NCBI GenBank assembly: GCA_000024525.1
Contig: CP001769.1
Coordinates: 3,195,001 to 3,259,000 of the forward strand
Reading direction: 5' to 3'
Origin: Spirosoma linguale DSM 74
Lineage (GTDB): Bacteria > Bacteroidota > Bacteroidia > Cytophagales > Spirosomataceae
DNA: 64,000 bases
Shown: one piece after another, positions 9,730 through 18,037 of the stretch
Position numbering within the stretch: position 1 is the stretch's first letter
Layout: each line of letters opens with the position of its first letter
The notes under the pieces: model-generated
What the model was told of the DNA's origin: nothing
Seen by the model: the letters and a program-made list of their open reading frames with translations, nothing else
Database searches by the model: none
Program-made: the position numbers and the translations under genes

Positions 9730-10705
9730 CAGAATTGTTTTCCTGTCGTATTTCAAGAACAATTTTACCGCGCACGTGTTTGGTTTCACTTTCGCGATGG
9801 GCATCTGCTACCTGCTGCAACGGATATACCTTGCTCACTACCGCTTTTACTTTGCCCTCGTTGATCAGCCCAGTGGTACCGCTCAGCGATGATGTATAGC
9901 TTATACTGCCTCCGCCAACCAGCGTTCCGGTAGCATTCTTATGGGCTAGTGCGATTAAAAAATCGTCCGTAAGGGGTTGGTCCAGATGCGTGCATATAAA
10001 TATGCCTCCCTCCCTTATAACGTCAGCCGACCTTAACCGGATGCTCTCGTCGCGAACAGGCGATGCGTTGAATATGACATCTACATCACGCAGCAACTCG
10101 TCGAAACGCTCGTTGTTATAATCGATTACCTCGTCGGCGCCCAGGTCTTTCAAAAAATCAATATTGTGGGCGGATGCTGTTCCGATCACGTAGCCACCCA
10201 TAGCTTTGGCAAACTGCACTGCCAGATTGCCTACACCACCGGCTGCACCATGAATCAGAACACGCTTTCCTGGCTGTACATTACCCAAATCCACGATACC
10301 ATTCCAGGCAATGAGTGCACAGGAAGGAAGCGCCCCGGCGTCGTTAAACGTGATACGATGGGGCATTAACGAAAACTGGCTTGCCCTAGCGGCAATATAT
10401 TCAGCATAACTTCCATCGCCCGGGAAATTAGGAACCCCATACACCTTATCCCCTTTTTTAAAATCAGTCACCTCACTACCCAATTCCTCCACAATACCTG
10501 CAGCATCCAGACCCAGTCCCATAGGTAACGTCAGAAAAGACCGCATCAGCTCATTTCCGCCTTCGCGAAAAATATAATCGGCAGGATTGACACTGCTGGC
10601 GTATACCTTCACTAAAATCTCATCGGCGGCCGGAACGGGGCGTTCTACTTCGACCAATTTCATTACCTCAGGTCCACCAAACTCATAAACTCTAATCGCT
10701 TTCAT
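9716..10705 (-). CDS. NADP-dependent quinone oxidoreductase-like MDR protein
   Basis: The 329-residue protein is a zinc-independent medium-chain dehydrogenase/reductase. The N-terminal GroES-like domain carries EILVKVYASSVNPADY, and the Rossmann part carries the NADPH loop HGAAGGVGNLAVQFAK at about residues 150-165. Members reduce quinones, enones or aldehydes with NADPH in the cytoplasm. The structural-zinc cysteines are absent, as expected for the quinone-reductase branch. It is first in a two-gene unit with an overlapping AraC regulator. The substrate cannot be told from sequence. Confidence 0.9.
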   Translation of the reverse strand: MKAIRVYEFGGPEVMKLVEVERPVPAADEILVKVYASSVNPADYIFREGGNELMRSFLTLPMGLGLDAAGIVEELGSEVTDFKKGDKVYGVPNFPGDGSYAEYIAARASQFSLMPHRITFNDAGALPSCALIAWNGIVDLGNVQPGKRVLIHGAAGGVGNLAVQFAKAMGGYVIGTASAHNIDFLKDLGADEVIDYNNERFDELLRDVDVIFNASPVRDESIRLRSADVIREGGIFICTHLDQPLTDDFLIALAHKNATGTLVGGGSISYTSSLSGTTGLINEGKVKAVVSKVYPLQQVADAHRESETKHVRGKIVLEIRQENNSDETV

Positions 10706-10779
10706 AGTTCTGTTTTTAGTTCATGCAAAGGTCTGCACGACGCTAAAAACAGATTTAGCCGAAATGCCTTTTAGCTTAG

Positions 10780-11610
10780 TCAAAAGCCCTGATTGTTGGT
10801 AAACGTACCGGATTGCTCGCTCACGTAGGAGGGTACTCCTACCCGCTGGTAAAGTTTGGCGAGTCGGTGGGCGTGCTCATCGTAAGCGCTTTCGAACAGA
10901 GATACTGCTTTTTCCGTCCCCACAACATTACCCGCCGAAAGCACCCTGGGTGGCTGACCCGCCTGGGTAAGCAGTTGGGCAACTTCGGCCTTGATACAGT
11001 TGACCAAAACCGCTCCGCCTACGGTCGAGCCGGGCGCAACGGGGGTAGCCAGTCCTGGCACCGCGATCATGGCATCACCAACGGGTGCACCGGTGTCGAG
11101 CACCAGGTCGGCAAAGTCGCTTAACTTTTTCCCATCTGCCCGTTTGCTGGTACTTTTTTCGGCATGCTCCTTTGTAATCAAGGCGACCACTTTAACACCC
11201 TGTTGCTGAAACAACTCAGCCATTTCAATGGGTACCACGTTACTGCCACTGGACGAAATCACCAGGGCTGAATCCAGATTCGACAAGTCATAATTCCGTA
11301 AAATACGCTGTGCTAAACCAGGTACATTTTCCAGAAACATAGCTTGCCGCTGTCCATTAGCCCCCACAACAAGGTTATGAAACGAAAGCGACAGTTCTAC
11401 GATGGGGTTAAAACCCGGAAAGGAACCGTAGCGCGGCCACATTTCCTCGACCATAATGCGACTATGTCCACTACCAAACAGGTGGACCATCCGTCCGGCC
11501 AGAATTGTCTGACTGAACCACCCGGCAGCCTGTTGAATTGCTTCGGCCTGCTGTTCGATGGTTGTTAAGATACCCTGACAACGCTGAATATACTCGGTGG
11601 TGAGATTCAT
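10780..11610 (-). CDS. SIS-domain sugar isomerase-like protein (UPF0309 type)
   Basis: The 276-residue protein has a helical N-terminus and a sugar-isomerase (SIS) fold. HLFGSGHSRIMVEEM (about 43-57) forms the phosphosugar loop and ALVISSSGSNVVPIEMAE (about 114-131) the Ser-rich phosphate-binding loop. Such proteins bind or isomerise phosphosugars in the cytoplasm. It is the last gene of the minus-strand sugar locus, 10 bp after the ROK kinase stop, which fits isomerisation of a sugar phosphorylated by that kinase. Neither the substrate nor catalytic activity is proven by sequence; related proteins can be pure binders. Confidence 0.85.
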   Translation of the reverse strand: MNLTTEYIQRCQGILTTIEQQAEAIQQAAGWFSQTILAGRMVHLFGSGHSRIMVEEMWPRYGSFPGFNPIVELSLSFHNLVVGANGQRQAMFLENVPGLAQRILRNYDLSNLDSALVISSSGSNVVPIEMAELFQQQGVKVVALITKEHAEKSTSKRADGKKLSDFADLVLDTGAPVGDAMIAVPGLATPVAPGSTVGGAVLVNCIKAEVAQLLTQAGQPPRVLSAGNVVGTEKAVSLFESAYDEHAHRLAKLYQRVGVPSYVSEQSGTFTNNQGF

Positions 11611-11620
11611 GATGAATTCG

Positions 11621-12517
11621 TTAATCGTTTAGAAAAGCCGCAGCGCCAATGGCTCCGGCCCATTCTTCATAATAAGCTCTACGTATGGTTGTGGCCTTTC
11701 CCGCCGGTCGCCACTCAAACAGATCGAAAAAGGTTTGAAGTGGGTCCAGCAAATCCCGATCGGCCTGCATGATGCCGCCACCCAATACCATGATCTCCGG
11801 CGAAAAGGCATTTGCCAGTGAAGCCATCGAAACAGCCAGGTGACGGATCGATGTCAGCCATACCTGCGTAGCAAGGGGTTCGCCCCGTCGGTAGCCATCG
11901 AGCAGTTCGTGCGTGTTCGTGTACCGACCAAACGACCGCCGTCCCACGGTTACGTTGCCGATGGCATCTTCCAAACTGCCGGGCATGCTGGTAATGTCGG
12001 GATGGACACTGTCGGCGTTCACCGTAACATGTCCAAGGTGACCCGCCATTTGAAAAAATCCCTGATAGAGATGTCCGTTCAACAAAAGCCCTCCACCTAC
12101 ACCCGTTCCCAACGTTAGCATCAACCCATGCTGGACACCTTTAAGGGCGCCAAAGCGAGCTTCGGCCATCAGAGCTGCGTGGGCGTCGTTCAACACCCGA
12201 ACGGGTTGGCCCAGGTAAGCCGACCAATCGAATCCTTCCAGGCCCTGCAGTCGACCGGGCATGCAGGCAATAGCCGTATTGTCGGGCGTTGGCAGGCCCG
12301 GTGCCGATAAACCAATGCCCTGCACCGGCTCCGCTGCCTGTTGGTTCAAGGCCCAAATAGTTTCGGCTACGGCCCGCTTCCAATGGCCGCTTTTCCCATC
12401 GCCGGTTGGTGTAATCAATTGATGAAGAACCGTTCCGGTGTTCGTGTCAATTAACACTCCTTTTATACGTGTCCCGCCCAAGTCTATGCCTATTGCCGTT
12501 CTGACTCGGATTTCCAT
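11621..12517 (-). CDS. ROK-family sugar kinase lacking the zinc-binding cysteines
   Basis: The phosphate-binding loop GIDLGGTRIKG lies at the N-terminus, with LNDAHAALMAE, then the ROK-typical LGTGVGGGLLLNG in the middle. Start at 12517 (MEIRVRTA) is preferred over an upstream frame extension that would overlap the transporter. ROK kinases phosphorylate hexoses such as glucose or N-acetylsugars with ATP in the cytoplasm. The usual CxCGxxGCxE zinc motif is replaced here by HPDITSMPGSLE, so all three cysteines are missing although the upstream zinc His (GHLGH) and the following Glu remain. This may mean a metal-free fold or a different substrate. It lies 46 bp after the transporter gene and 10 bp before the SIS gene, in one operon. 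Confidence 0.85.
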   Translation of the reverse strand: MEIRVRTAIGIDLGGTRIKGVLIDTNTGTVLHQLITPTGDGKSGHWKRAVAETIWALNQQAAEPVQGIGLSAPGLPTPDNTAIACMPGRLQGLEGFDWSAYLGQPVRVLNDAHAALMAEARFGALKGVQHGLMLTLGTGVGGGLLLNGHLYQGFFQMAGHLGHVTVNADSVHPDITSMPGSLEDAIGNVTVGRRSFGRYTNTHELLDGYRRGEPLATQVWLTSIRHLAVSMASLANAFSPEIMVLGGGIMQADRDLLDPLQTFFDLFEWRPAGKATTIRRAYYEEWAGAIGAAAFLND

Positions 12518-12563
12518 AAGATTTAAATGATTTTTAAGCGTACAGCCAGTAGTACGTTTCCAG

Positions 12564-13559
12564 TTAACGGGCCACAATCAGAAGACCTAATCCAATGATG
12601 TAACATAACAGCATGCCATTCAGTAATCCGTTCACTCCCCTGGGCGCTGAACGAAACTCGCGCCAGACGTAAATCCCCCACAAAGCCGCTACAACGGTTG
12701 CCCCCTGGCCAAGTCCGTAACTAATGGCTGGTCCGGCTTTGTCAGACGCCAGAATACTGAACGCCATACCCAGGCACCAGATCATACCGCCGAGCACACC
12801 GGTCAGGTGGTTGCGACCGCTTCCCCGAAAATAATCGGCGTAACTCACTGGCGTCCCGGCAAATGGCCGACGCATGAGCAGCGTGTTAAAAACGAAATTA
12901 CTGGCCAGAATACCCAGTGAGAAAAAGACAACAGCGGTATAGGGGCTCAGCTTACCGGGCTCGGGCCGATCGAAGTTGGGAAACATGGCTTTGGCAACAT
13001 AGCCGTAAAATAACCCCATTAAACAACCCGCTACCACCGACAGCAATAACCCTTTTGTTGATAGATTGGCACCCGTCGTGGCAGTTCGGCGGTAGGCAAC
13101 GGCGTTGAGCAGAATAGCCACCACAATCAGGGCTATCCCCCCAAACAGCAATCCGGCACTACCAACCGGTGCGTTGAGGTAGTTGACCACTACGCCAATG
13201 ACCAGTGCCAGCCCGATGCCAACCGGAAATGCGACCGACATGCCCGCAATTGCAATGGCGGCTACCAGCAGAATATTAGCCGCGTTGAAAAGCACCCCGC
13301 CCCACAGCGCCGAGCCGATATTGGCCATATCTGCCTGACCGACATCGGCCAGAAACGAGCGTCCGCCCTCACCTATACTTCCCAGCGTAAGTGCCAGCAG
13401 CAGCGCCAGCCCAACAATACCCAGTACATAATCCCAGTAAAACAACTCAAAACGCCAGTTGCCGGCCGAAAGCTTCTGGGTATTGGCCCACGATCCCCAA
13501 CACAGCATAGTAACCACGCAAAACAGCACGGCTGTGCCGTATGATTCAATGATAAACAT
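12564..13559 (-). CDS. RhaT/GRP-type sugar permease, 10 membrane helices
   Basis: The 331-residue protein is almost entirely hydrophobic with about ten transmembrane segments and short loops, as in L-rhamnose:proton symporter and the glucose/ribose porter members of the drug/metabolite transporter superfamily. Glycine-rich helices such as FPVGIGLALVIGVVVNYLNA and ISYGLGQGATVVAALWGIYVW fit the family. It would carry a sugar across the inner membrane. It sits between the exported hydrolase (11 bp before it) and the ROK kinase, matching the order release, uptake, phosphorylation. The substrate is inferred to be the sugar freed by the hydrolase, not shown. Confidence 0.85.
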   Translation of the reverse strand: MFIIESYGTAVLFCVVTMLCWGSWANTQKLSAGNWRFELFYWDYVLGIVGLALLLALTLGSIGEGGRSFLADVGQADMANIGSALWGGVLFNAANILLVAAIAIAGMSVAFPVGIGLALVIGVVVNYLNAPVGSAGLLFGGIALIVVAILLNAVAYRRTATTGANLSTKGLLLSVVAGCLMGLFYGYVAKAMFPNFDRPEPGKLSPYTAVVFFSLGILASNFVFNTLLMRRPFAGTPVSYADYFRGSGRNHLTGVLGGMIWCLGMAFSILASDKAGPAISYGLGQGATVVAALWGIYVWREFRSAPRGVNGLLNGMLLCYIIGLGLLIVAR

Positions 13560-13570
13560 AGCGATGGATG

Positions 13571-15202
13571 TTAGTAACGGGCCAGAATGGGTTTATTTCC
13601 GAATACAATCAGGTTACGCAGCCGCAGCGAAACGTCTTTATCTGAGTTGAGCAGTTTGAGTTTCAGCGTATGATTGCCCGGAGCCAGTTGGTACTTCCAG
13701 GTCAGATCGTAGCGACGGCGGGTGAAACCAGCCGGAATACTGGCGGTTTCCATTTTCTGGCCATCCACGTAGACCTCAAGCTGGTACACAAAATCGCCGT
13801 CACTGCGGCCACCGGCTTTTGGAACAGGCTGCCCTTCCACAATAAACCCGATTCCGTTGAAGGTAGCGGTAAATTCATCGGCCTGGCCCGGCCCGGTCAG
13901 TTCTTTGTTAATACCGCGTTTTTCGGTTGGGAAATGGCCCGTGAAGCCTTGTTCCAGACGAACAGGCTTGGGCGTTTGTACGGCAATGGTTACGTTATCG
14001 CCACTAACGTTGCCGCCGTTCCGCTCGATGACCTGAAGTGCGTGTTTCATCCCGATGCCATACACATCGTTGAGCGACATGGTCGTGTATTTAAAGTCGA
14101 TATCTTCTGCCTCGGCAAGGCCCTGTTTCCAGTAAGCCGGAATCTTGCTATAGCCCAGCATGGTCCCCAATATACCGCCCGCCGACGATGGATTGCAGTC
14201 GGAATCCTGCCCGGCGCGGGTACTGATCTGCATGGTTTTGGTGTAATCGCCCTGTCCGTAGAGCAGTCCCAGAACGATATAGGCCGAATTGATTTTAGCG
14301 TCGATGTTAAAAGGCGCAAATACACCATCCGTACAGCCCACCTCGTCGGACCATTTACGTTGTATTTCGAACCAGGTCCGTTTCCAATCATTGGGATACT
14401 GGTCGTGCCATTTGATCACATCGGCAATGCACTGATAGAATGTACTCTGTGCCGGAACTGCCTTTAACCCTTCCCGAACCACGTAGTTTACATCGTTATT
14501 AAGAAACGCCAGCGCGTACATAGCACCCACATATACCCCACCGTACCAGCCGTCGCCATAGTTCATAATGTGGCCGATGGGGTCACCGATCTTCACGGCC
14601 GTATTGGGCATCCCGGGCGACATCAATCCCGAAAAATCCGCTTCAATCTGAAAGTCGATGTCGTCGGCATGGGGATTGTTGAGCCAGTGGCCTGACTCGG
14701 GCGCTTTCATGCCGTTGAGGATGTTGTAACGCCCCACCTGATTGGCGTGCCAGAGCATGTATTCCGCTTTAGCAAAGGCGTTGGCGTGTTCGCTGACGGG
14801 CGCATCGAGGCCTTTTTTCTCGAATACATCAACAAACGTCAGGTCCATATACAGATCATCATAGAGCCCAAAATTCTCGATCATCGTCTTTTTGATGTAG
14901 CCGTCGTACCACGGAATGGGCTGATAATCGTTCATCATGGTTCCGTTGAATCTGAATTCCGTAGGTCCGCCAAACGTACAGCCAATCACTTGACCAGCCC
15001 AGCCACCTTTAATCTTGTCCAGCAAGGTTGCTTTAGACATGGTGACGCTAGCGGCCGGATGATCAGAGCTGGTAGCATTCGGCCCTTTTTTGGGCATCGG
15101 GGCCGGTGATCGAAATGTTTCGGCAGAAAACGGCGCATCACCGGCGATCCGACCGAAACCCGTTAGCGCCAGTAGCGGAAGGAGTAAATAGAGTTTTTTC
15201 AT
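13571..15202 (-). CDS. Exported ADP-ribosylglycohydrolase-like protein with C-terminal beta domain
   Basis: The 543-residue protein has a signal peptide (KKLYLLLPLLALTGFG). The catalytic domain (about 55-400) shows the ADP-ribosylglycohydrolase signatures: a glycine-rich start GGWAGQVIGCTFGG, the metal-site segment YDDLYMDLTF, and a late GQDSDCNPSSAGGILG corresponding to the GxDxD metal loop. The last 120 residues look like a beta-sandwich, perhaps a sugar-binding module. Family members split N- or O-glycosidic bonds of ADP-ribose conjugates in a Mg-dependent way, but exported bacterial forms are little studied and may act on other ribosides. Ribokinase precedes it by 24 bp and the sugar permease follows by 11 bp, pointing to ribose or riboside salvage. 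Confidence 0.82.
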   Translation of the reverse strand: MKKLYLLLPLLALTGFGRIAGDAPFSAETFRSPAPMPKKGPNATSSDHPAASVTMSKATLLDKIKGGWAGQVIGCTFGGPTEFRFNGTMMNDYQPIPWYDGYIKKTMIENFGLYDDLYMDLTFVDVFEKKGLDAPVSEHANAFAKAEYMLWHANQVGRYNILNGMKAPESGHWLNNPHADDIDFQIEADFSGLMSPGMPNTAVKIGDPIGHIMNYGDGWYGGVYVGAMYALAFLNNDVNYVVREGLKAVPAQSTFYQCIADVIKWHDQYPNDWKRTWFEIQRKWSDEVGCTDGVFAPFNIDAKINSAYIVLGLLYGQGDYTKTMQISTRAGQDSDCNPSSAGGILGTMLGYSKIPAYWKQGLAEAEDIDFKYTTMSLNDVYGIGMKHALQVIERNGGNVSGDNVTIAVQTPKPVRLEQGFTGHFPTEKRGINKELTGPGQADEFTATFNGIGFIVEGQPVPKAGGRSDGDFVYQLEVYVDGQKMETASIPAGFTRRRYDLTWKYQLAPGNHTLKLKLLNSDKDVSLRLRNLIVFGNKPILARY

Positions 15203-15226
15203 GAGCTTAGGAAGATTTGAGAATGG

Positions 15227-16186
15227 TTAATTAGACAACCGCAGCGAATCGACCTCCGACCGGTAGGGAAGCGAAGCCTGAGCACCCATGCGGGTAACCG
15301 AAATCGACGCGGCTTTGCAGGCAAAATCCACGGCATCCGGCAAGTTTAGCCCTTCGGCAATGGCGATTACCAGGGCACCGTTGAAGCAGTCGCCAGCCGC
15401 CGTAGTGTCAACGGCCGTTACGGGCGGAGCCGCAATCATCGACACGCCCGAGGGTGTGGACAGGTAAGCCCCCCGCGAGCCAAGCGTAATCACTACGTTT
15501 GGCACACCCGCTTCGTGCAACCGCCCGGCCGCCTGCTGTGCAGTGGCTTCGTCGGTCACGCGAATACCCGTAAGCAACTCAGCTTCGGTTTCGTTGGGGG
15601 TAATTGCGTACAAACACGCCAGTAGTGCCGGGTCGAGAAGTTGCGCCGGGGCCGGGTTCAGGACAACCCGCATTCCCCGTTCGTAACTCTGTCGAATGGC
15701 GTACTCAACGGTTGAAATCGGGGTCTCCAGTTGTAGTAATACAACCGTGTTGTCTGCATCCAGCCCGGCGGCCAAGGCATGGGCCACCTGCTCCTGTCCA
15801 AGTCGAGAGTTGGCCCCCGACGCCACCATGATGCTGTTCTCCCCTTTGCTGTCCACCCCAATGAGGGCAACGCCGGAGGGCTCGTCTGCATCCGTCGTGA
15901 CGAAATCTGTCCGTATGCCCTCCCGCTCGAATTGATCGAGTGCCTGCTGACCAAAGATGTCGTTTCCTACATTGGCCACAAAGGTTACCGTAGTAGACGG
16001 AGTCGTAGCCGTCGGGTTGGGTGCATTTGCCAGCCGGACGGCTGCAACAGCCTGGTTGGCCCCTTTTCCACCGGGATTCATTAGAAAGGTACCGCCCAGT
16101 ACGGTTTCGCCGGGGGCCGGTAGTTTATCGCCCTTGATCACCATATCGGTGTTCGAACTACCAATAACACAAACTACAGAAGGCAT
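15227..16186 (-). CDS. rbsK: Ribokinase (PfkB family)
   Basis: The first PfkB signature reads NPGGKGANQAVAAVRL and the second DTTAAGDCFNGALV, whose Asp is the catalytic base, with an N-terminal VIGSSNTDMV strand. At 319 residues it is typical for ribokinase, which makes ribose 5-phosphate from ribose and ATP in the cytoplasm. I take ATG at 16186 (MPSVVCVIGSSN) as start; the frame extends upstream only through a TTG at 16213. It leads the block ribokinase, exported hydrolase, permease, ROK kinase, SIS. Related PfkB kinases for other pentoses cannot be ruled out. Confidence 0.87.
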   Translation of the reverse strand: MPSVVCVIGSSNTDMVIKGDKLPAPGETVLGGTFLMNPGGKGANQAVAAVRLANAPNPTATTPSTTVTFVANVGNDIFGQQALDQFEREGIRTDFVTTDADEPSGVALIGVDSKGENSIMVASGANSRLGQEQVAHALAAGLDADNTVVLLQLETPISTVEYAIRQSYERGMRVVLNPAPAQLLDPALLACLYAITPNETEAELLTGIRVTDEATAQQAAGRLHEAGVPNVVITLGSRGAYLSTPSGVSMIAAPPVTAVDTTAAGDCFNGALVIAIAEGLNLPDAVDFACKAASISVTRMGAQASLPYRSEVDSLRLSN

Positions 16187-16316
16187 GATTGATGGAGACA
16201 AGTTATTGAACAAACCTATGAAATAATTGCATCAATCACCCTGGATTGTGGCCTGTTTACCAAAAACGAAGCCCCGCAGCGCTGATGAAGCAATCCGGAG
16301 GGTATATCTAAAGGAA

Positions 16317-17159
16317 CTATTTTGCTTTCGGGTCAAGGTTCTGGCGTAGTTCCTCGTCCGTCACAACCGATTGTACGCCATTGGCGGGAACTGGCAAGTG
16401 GCATATCCAGCGGCAGGCGTTGAGGACCAGCTTTCGCAGATCGTCATTGCGCCAGTTGCTGTGAAAATGCAGGCCGGTGTTACCAAAACTTCGTCCGCCG
16501 TCGGGCCGCTCATACACCCACGAAACAATCTCCGGCCGACCGGAAGCCGTTCGACTAGCAGTTGTATTCCGAACGGAATCGGGCGGAGTGGCCTTCAGGA
16601 CAGGCAAAATACCGGACCGAAAACGCAGAAAGAAATAACATTCGTCGTACAGTTGGAAGGGCTTCACACCACGAGTAACCGGGTGGACAGGAATTGTCCT
16701 GAAGTTCGAGGTCCACATTCCATGCGCCGAATAGCCGTCTTCTTTGAAGCCACCCAGTATGTCCAGCAACGGTTCTCCATTCCCCGATGGCAGCGTAACG
16801 GCATAGTGCAAAGCGGCTATCCCGACTCCCCGGCTCACGGCGGAGAGCAGTTGGCGTTTGTATTCGGGTTTAAGCACCAGATGGCTCTGTTTCCCATCCA
16901 TAAACAGCACGATCCCATCGGCATGAGCGAGCAGTGTCGTATCGGCAGGCCAGCCATTCAGGCAAACGGTTACGGCTATATCGGGTGAGTTCGCCAGCCA
17001 CTTCTTCATCAGCAGCGCCCCGGCGTTGTACTCATGCTCTCCGGTTTTATGACTTGGTGTTCCAGCAATGATGACCAGCCGTTTTTGACCCGACGATTGA
17101 CCGTTGGCCTGAAAACACAGGAGACCCAGAAAAAATAGATACCCAACGAAACGGTTCAT
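16317..17159 (-). CDS. Exported ThuA-like (trehalose utilisation type) protein
   Basis: The 280-residue protein begins with a signal peptide (RFVGYLFFLGLLCFQANGQ), so it is periplasmic or secreted. The following domain has the class I glutamine amidotransferase-like fold of ThuA: LVIIAGTPSHKTGEHEYNAG at the start, DGIVLFMDGK, GVGIAALHYAVTLP and VSWVYERPDGGRSFGNTGLHFHSNW near the end. ThuA proteins act in sugar oxidation pathways together with isomerase/dehydrogenase partners. Its neighbours here are two sugar isomerase-type proteins upstream and ribokinase 130 bp downstream. The reaction is unknown. Confidence 0.83.
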   Translation of the reverse strand: MNRFVGYLFFLGLLCFQANGQSSGQKRLVIIAGTPSHKTGEHEYNAGALLMKKWLANSPDIAVTVCLNGWPADTTLLAHADGIVLFMDGKQSHLVLKPEYKRQLLSAVSRGVGIAALHYAVTLPSGNGEPLLDILGGFKEDGYSAHGMWTSNFRTIPVHPVTRGVKPFQLYDECYFFLRFRSGILPVLKATPPDSVRNTTASRTASGRPEIVSWVYERPDGGRSFGNTGLHFHSNWRNDDLRKLVLNACRWICHLPVPANGVQSVVTDEELRQNLDPKAK

Positions 17160-17222
17160 ACTTATTTATATGTGGCTGTTATGAGCACACAGTAATGTCA
17201 ACCATCGCGGCCTGCACCACAA

Positions 17223-18029
17223 TCAGGCATACCGCTCCTTCAGCAGATTCATCATGAATACGTTTATTTCCCACTGATCACCGATGGGCAGCTGCGTGTA
17301 GGGCATAACCGGCATGTAGGTTGCCGGGCCGAACTCGGTTGTGACAGTTAGCTGCGTACCGGCCGCCTGATGCGCCTGAACAATCTTATCCCACCAGGCC
17401 AGATGCGCGCTGAGTGTCAGTGCCCATTCCGGAGCGCGGGGATCATTGACCTGAGGACCTTCCGGATGCCCTACCCGACTGTGAATATGGTCGGTATGAG
17501 CAATAGCCAGCTCCACGGCTTCAGTCTGGTCTTCAAGCAACGACTCATGGACATTACACCAGTGCGAAATATCAAGGCAAATGCGCAGCTCGGGCAACTC
17601 AGCTAAGTATTTACGGGCAATATGGGCCGCAAAAAGTGCTTTACCCCGGTGCGTTTCGTGCGTGATTTTAATACCCGTTTCTGCTGAGATCTGACTTGCC
17701 AGATCAAACAGACGCTTGTTCTGATCGAATGAAAAATAATCTTTACCCGTCTGGCAATTGATAAACAAGGGCTGAACGTCTATAAGATTGCGGAGATACA
17801 TTTCGTAGTTCCGGCAGTGTTCATCCAGGTCGGGTTCGAACGACTGCCAGTATTGTCCAATGAGCTCAAGGTCATTTTCACGTATCGTATCGACAATTAT
17901 CTGCCGGGCTTCTGCCTCAAGCGGCAGCGGCATTTCGACCCCATCGTATCCAGCTGCTTTAACACGTTGGCAGAACGTGGGAAAGGGAAGCGTATTTCCC
18001 CATTCTGGGGCGTAAAATTTGATCTGCAT
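17223..18029 (-). CDS. Sugar-phosphate isomerase/epimerase-type TIM barrel, cytoplasmic
   Basis: The 268-residue protein is an AP-endonuclease-2 type TIM barrel with no signal peptide. Metal-site signatures include GYDGVEMPLP early, ITHETHRGKALF in the middle, LRICLDISHWCNVHE and IHSRVGHPEGPQ, giving the usual Glu/Asp/His/Glu metal ligands. Family enzymes isomerise or epimerise keto-sugars or inositol derivatives with a divalent metal. It begins 8 bp after an exported paralogue, so the pair may process the same compound on both sides of the inner membrane. Substrate not assignable. Confidence 0.85.
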   Translation of the reverse strand: MQIKFYAPEWGNTLPFPTFCQRVKAAGYDGVEMPLPLEAEARQIIVDTIRENDLELIGQYWQSFEPDLDEHCRNYEMYLRNLIDVQPLFINCQTGKDYFSFDQNKRLFDLASQISAETGIKITHETHRGKALFAAHIARKYLAELPELRICLDISHWCNVHESLLEDQTEAVELAIAHTDHIHSRVGHPEGPQVNDPRAPEWALTLSAHLAWWDKIVQAHQAAGTQLTVTTEFGPATYMPVMPYTQLPIGDQWEINVFMMNLLKERYA

Positions 18030-18037
18030 CGGGCAAA

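Noticed and set aside
13670..14467. 265-codon plus-strand frame opposite the ADP-ribosylglycohydrolase-like gene
   Set aside because: It is antisense to a gene with clear motifs and a signal peptide.
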